In this document: positions 5,181 through 7,126 of the stretch, piece after piece
Position numbering within the stretch: the first letter of the stretch is position 1
How the letters are laid out: every line of letters starts with the position of its first letter
NCBI GenBank assembly: GCA_022712785.1
Contig: JAFLJX010000019.1
Coordinates: 1 to 7,126, forward strand
Length of the DNA: 7,126 bases
Reading direction: 5' to 3'
Origin: Mycoplasmatota bacterium
Lineage (GTDB): Bacteria; Bacillota_I; Bacilli_A; Izemoplasmatales; Izemoplasmataceae
Position numbers and translations under genes: made by a program
Notes under the pieces: generated by a model
Told to the model about the DNA's origin: nothing
Seen by the model: the letters and a program-made list of their open reading frames with translations, nothing else
Databases searched by the model: none

Positions 5181-5752
5181 CGAATGATTACAAAATATGA
5201 AAATATTTTATCACCTCCTGAATTTAAAAGATTTACTAGGGAAATGCTTTTAGATCAATTTCATTAGCTAGTTTTCTATCTAAAAAGTACACAAAGAGAA
5301 AAGAACTTTTTAATTGAATTATCATATTTTATTCAGAGGTTAACAATTAATAAATTACATATAGTTGGAGATATCTTTGATAGAAGTCCCTCAGCTCATT
5401 TATCAACGAATAAAATACAAAAATCCCACTCAATTAATATAAGTGGGGGAGCCATGACATAATTTGGATGGGCGCAGCTTCCGGAAGTAAGATAGCTATT
5501 TGTAATGTATTAAGAAGCAATGCTAAATACAACACCTTAGACACTTTAGAAGAAGGATATGGAATTAACTCATTGCCTTTATCAATACTCGCAGAAAAGC
5601 AATACAGCGATGATTCATGTGATATATTCATGCCTCGTACACTTAAATCAGGACCTGATGAGGATGATGAGTTATTAGTTTTTTCTAGTTTAAATCCTAA
5701 AGAAAAGAATAAATTCGAAAGTAATTCAGAATTTATTCTTTTTAATTTATGA
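5181..5752 (+). pseudogene. fbp: Class III fructose-1,6-bisphosphatase remnant
   Basis: Conceptual translation matches the middle of Firmicute-type class III FBPase (Pfam FBPase_2, usually about 640-670 aa). Segments in order are: ELSYFIQRLTINKLHIVGD plus IFDR (about 5316-5385), HSIN, then after a frame change W-G-S-H-D-I-I-W (5444-5467), MGAASGSKIAICNVLR (5468-5515), LDTLEEGYGIN (5537-5569), LAEKQYSDDSCDIFMPRTL. A TAG at 5265-5267 interrupts the frame, and one base is missing near 5441-5443, shifting it. The metallophosphatase motif GNHD has become GSHD, and DRG has become DRS. Both the N-terminal part (with the first metal-binding residues) and roughly the C-terminal half are absent. The last 30 codons are already unrecognisable and run into the convergent regulator gene (6-bp overlap). 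The open frame from ATG 5468 is therefore a fragment, not a new gene. Loss suggests gluconeogenesis is unneeded or served by another FBPase. Confidence 0.88.
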
Positions 5753-6484
5753 TAATTTATTTTTGTACTTAGGTGTTAAAATACATAACTTTTCATTTTC
5801 TTTGTCTTTTAAACCAGTGACTATAATTTTATTTTTGGGATTTTCATCCCTAATAATATTTCTGATTTTACTTTTGTTTACAAGTGTTGAGCGAGAAATT
5901 TGAATTAACCTTTCGCTAAACTTAGATAAATCCTTTAACAACCCTTTTACCTCGATTTTTTCGTTATGCAAATATACATCAAGATATTTTTGCCTACTCG
6001 GACTAGTTGTAATGAAATGTATATCATTTAGATCCAGATATACCGAATCACTATTTATATCTTTAAATAATACATTTGAATTTTTATTCTTTTCAGAATC
6101 TATTTTAAAAACTTTTAAAATAGCATCTTCAAGTATCTTACTAAAATTAGGATCTCCTTTGTAAACATAAGCTAAAGGCTCAATAAATGAATTTAATACA
6201 TCATATGTCTTTTCAATATGAGACGTAAAAAATATTATATAGTTTTTATCGAAGTTTTCTCTTATATCTTTTGCGGTAGTAATACCTTTGTTCATCTCAT
6301 CTTCGTGTTCTATATCAATAATATTAATAATCGTTTTAGGTGAGTTATTATAATTTAGTACTTCATAAGAACTTTTCGCAAATACAATTTTGTATCTAAT
6401 ATCAATATTTGAAAATATGTTATCTATTTCATTTTTTAAAATCGTTCTAAAATATAATTCGTCCTCATAAATAACAAAAATCAT
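5747..6484 (-). CDS. AgrA-like response regulator with LytTR DNA-binding domain
   Basis: The 245-aa cytoplasmic protein has a receiver domain (1-about 125) and a LytTR domain (about 137-243). Receiver landmarks are the acidic pair E7-D8, phospho-acceptor D57 (NIIDIEHED), T87-S88 (FFTSH) and K109 (YVYKG), as in AgrA/ComE-type regulators. The LytTR part contains DLNDIHFITTSPS, KGLLKDL and ISRSTLVNKSKI (196-207). These regulators bind direct repeats upstream of target promoters. I choose ATG 6484, since AGGAGGT (6497-6491) lies 6 nt before it. The longer in-frame start at 6514 would translate the SD itself (IIGGGS). The gene is divergent from the membrane protein at 6579, its probable sensor partner. 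No terminator is visible after its stop, so its mRNA may extend antisense into the fbp remnant. Confidence 0.92.
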   Translation of the reverse strand: MIFVIYEDELYFRTILKNEIDNIFSNIDIRYKIVFAKSSYEVLNYNNSPKTIINIIDIEHEDEMNKGITTAKDIRENFDKNYIIFFTSHIEKTYDVLNSFIEPLAYVYKGDPNFSKILEDAILKVFKIDSEKNKNSNVLFKDINSDSVYLDLNDIHFITTSPSRQKYLDVYLHNEKIEVKGLLKDLSKFSERLIQISRSTLVNKSKIRNIIRDENPKNKIIVTGLKDKENEKLCILTPKYKNKLS

Positions 6485-6553
6485 ACTACCACCTCCTATA
6501 ATAGATTTTATCATAATTTCTCATTAAATTGTATAACTAAATAGTATAATATT

Positions 6554-6575
6554 TGTTATAATAAATCTAGGTGAT
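6554..6575 (+). promoter_or_regulatory. Extended -10 promoter and SD of the membrane protein gene
   Basis: TGTTATAAT (6554-6562) is an extended -10, followed six bases later by the SD AGGTGAT (6569-6575). A second TATAAT lies 12 bp upstream (6545-6550), so the words TATAATA form a direct repeat with 12-bp spacing. The divergent LytTR gene must also start in this region (6485-6578). Confidence 0.5.
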
Positions 6576-6578
6576 ATT

Positions 6579-7126
6579 ATGGAACTTTTATTTTTCGGAT
6601 ACATAAAGATACTATTTATAGGAATACATTCAAAAACAGTTACTCTCAAGAACTTATTGTTGAGTTTGTTTCCTTTTACATTTCTAATTTTTGTTTCTTT
6701 TTATAATACTACCATTACTTATAAATTTGCTTTGTATTTTTTAGTTTTATTGTTAAGTTCTATGTCATTTGTTAAAAATAGTTTTCATGCCTTCAATTAC
6801 ACAATATTTGTAGTATTTATTGAGATTTATATTCTTTTTTTAATATATGGTGACAGATTATTATATTTATTATTTGATGTTCGTGGATTTGATTTATCAT
6901 TCTTTTTTGTAGAAATTGGGATTGTTATTTCTACTTTTTTGATGTATTTATTTTTTTCAAAGCTTAGTATTATTAATCGAGAAACAAATAATGTTTACGA
7001 AGTAGGCTTTGGAATGATATTTATTGGAATGATATTCGTTTCAACTATAATTACTGACTTATCAGTAGGCAGTATAATTTCAATTCCTATTGACTATCTA
7101 GTATATTTAATAATAATGATGTCAAT
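6579..7126 (+). CDS. Multi-pass membrane protein, 5' part; probable AgrC-like sensor kinase
   Basis: ATG 6579 has AGGTGAT 3-9 nt upstream, and the frame stays open for 182 codons to the window end. The translation is strongly hydrophobic. Membrane spans are likely at about 2-16, 25-43, 48-66, 73-91, 108-127, 142-160 and from 168 onward, separated by short loops with few charges. That is the size and layout of the sensor half of AgrC/GHKL histidine kinases, which pair with LytTR regulators like the one divergently encoded here. The kinase domain, if present, lies beyond the window. Without the H-box and ATPase motifs, a transporter or other membrane protein cannot be excluded. The SD context is nearly identical to that of ansA. 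Confidence 0.7.
   Translation, partial: MELLFFGYIKILFIGIHSKTVTLKNLLLSLFPFTFLIFVSFYNTTITYKFALYFLVLLLSSMSFVKNSFHAFNYTIFVVFIEIYILFLIYGDRLLYLLFDVRGFDLSFFFVEIGIVISTFLMYLFFSKLSIINRETNNVYEVGFGMIFIGMIFVSTIITDLSVGSIISIPIDYLVYLIIMMS

Noticed and set aside
5468..5752. Open frame of 94 codons from ATG 5468 as an independent gene
   Set aside because: The ATG is the internal Met of the WMGAASGSK segment of class III FBPase, there is no SD, and the same homology continues upstream in another frame.
6485..6514. Longer start of the LytTR regulator at ATG 6514
   Set aside because: Ten extra codons would translate the AGGAGG SD into IIGGGS, and the receiver domain begins naturally at ATG 6484.
1..7126. CRISPR array, tRNA, rRNA, IS element or integrase
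   Set aside because: No regularly spaced repeats, cloverleaf, rRNA signature, transposase motif or terminal inverted repeats with a gene between were found on either strand.

Overview
The window is very AT-rich and reads with the standard code: TGG encodes Trp, and TGA ends ruvA as well as the broken frames. The Shine-Dalgarno (SD) sites are of the AGGAGG type, the terminators are of the Firmicute type (short stem plus T-run), and the gene families (PHP histidinol phosphatase, class III fructose-bisphosphatase, AgrA-type LytTR regulator) are typical of low-GC Gram-positives. I infer a Bacillota or Bacillota-related, wall-less-type lineage (Acholeplasma/Haloplasma/Izemoplasma-like) that kept the standard code. 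The exact taxon cannot be read from the window.

Layout. (1) 2-742 (+) is the 3' part of a PHP-family histidinol-phosphatase gene, closed by a strong bidirectional terminator. (2) 776-1427 has no convincing protein gene. It does hold a well-formed minus-strand promoter (TTGCAC-N17-TATTAT) whose transcript would run about 345 nt leftward through two hairpins and C-rich patches into the same terminator, making it a candidate small RNA. (3) 1428-2405 (+) is a cytoplasmic L-asparaginase, convergent with ruvA (2518-3075, -) across a second bidirectional terminator. A 12-codon micro-ORF sits where ruvB would normally start. (4) 3091-3862 is a decayed intergenic region. It holds an SD-equipped frame with no ATG, a 19-bp perfect inverted repeat, and a dead SGNH/GDSL hydrolase gene directly behind the DUF4213/DUF364 gene. 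(5) 3863-4585 (-, DUF364) and 4788-5105 (+, small cupin) are divergent from one another. (6) 5181-5752 is a class III fructose-1,6-bisphosphatase pseudogene with a stop, a frameshift, a changed active-site motif and both ends missing. (7) 5747-6484 (-) is an AgrA-like LytTR response regulator. It is divergent from a multi-pass membrane protein (6579 to the window end) that is probably the sensor half of its histidine kinase.

The genes do not form one pathway. They look like a patch of short, mostly single-gene transcription units. The common threads are gene decay (three broken reading frames in about 2.7 kb, and no ruvB behind ruvA) and a repeated promoter layout, in which an extended -10 (TGN-TATRAT) lies only 6-7 nt before the SD. 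The most interesting items are the candidate small RNA at 744-1090, the asparaginase, ruvA and kinase minimal-leader promoters, the orphan SD/ATT frame at 3106-3270, and the possible AgrC/AgrA-like two-component pair at the right end.
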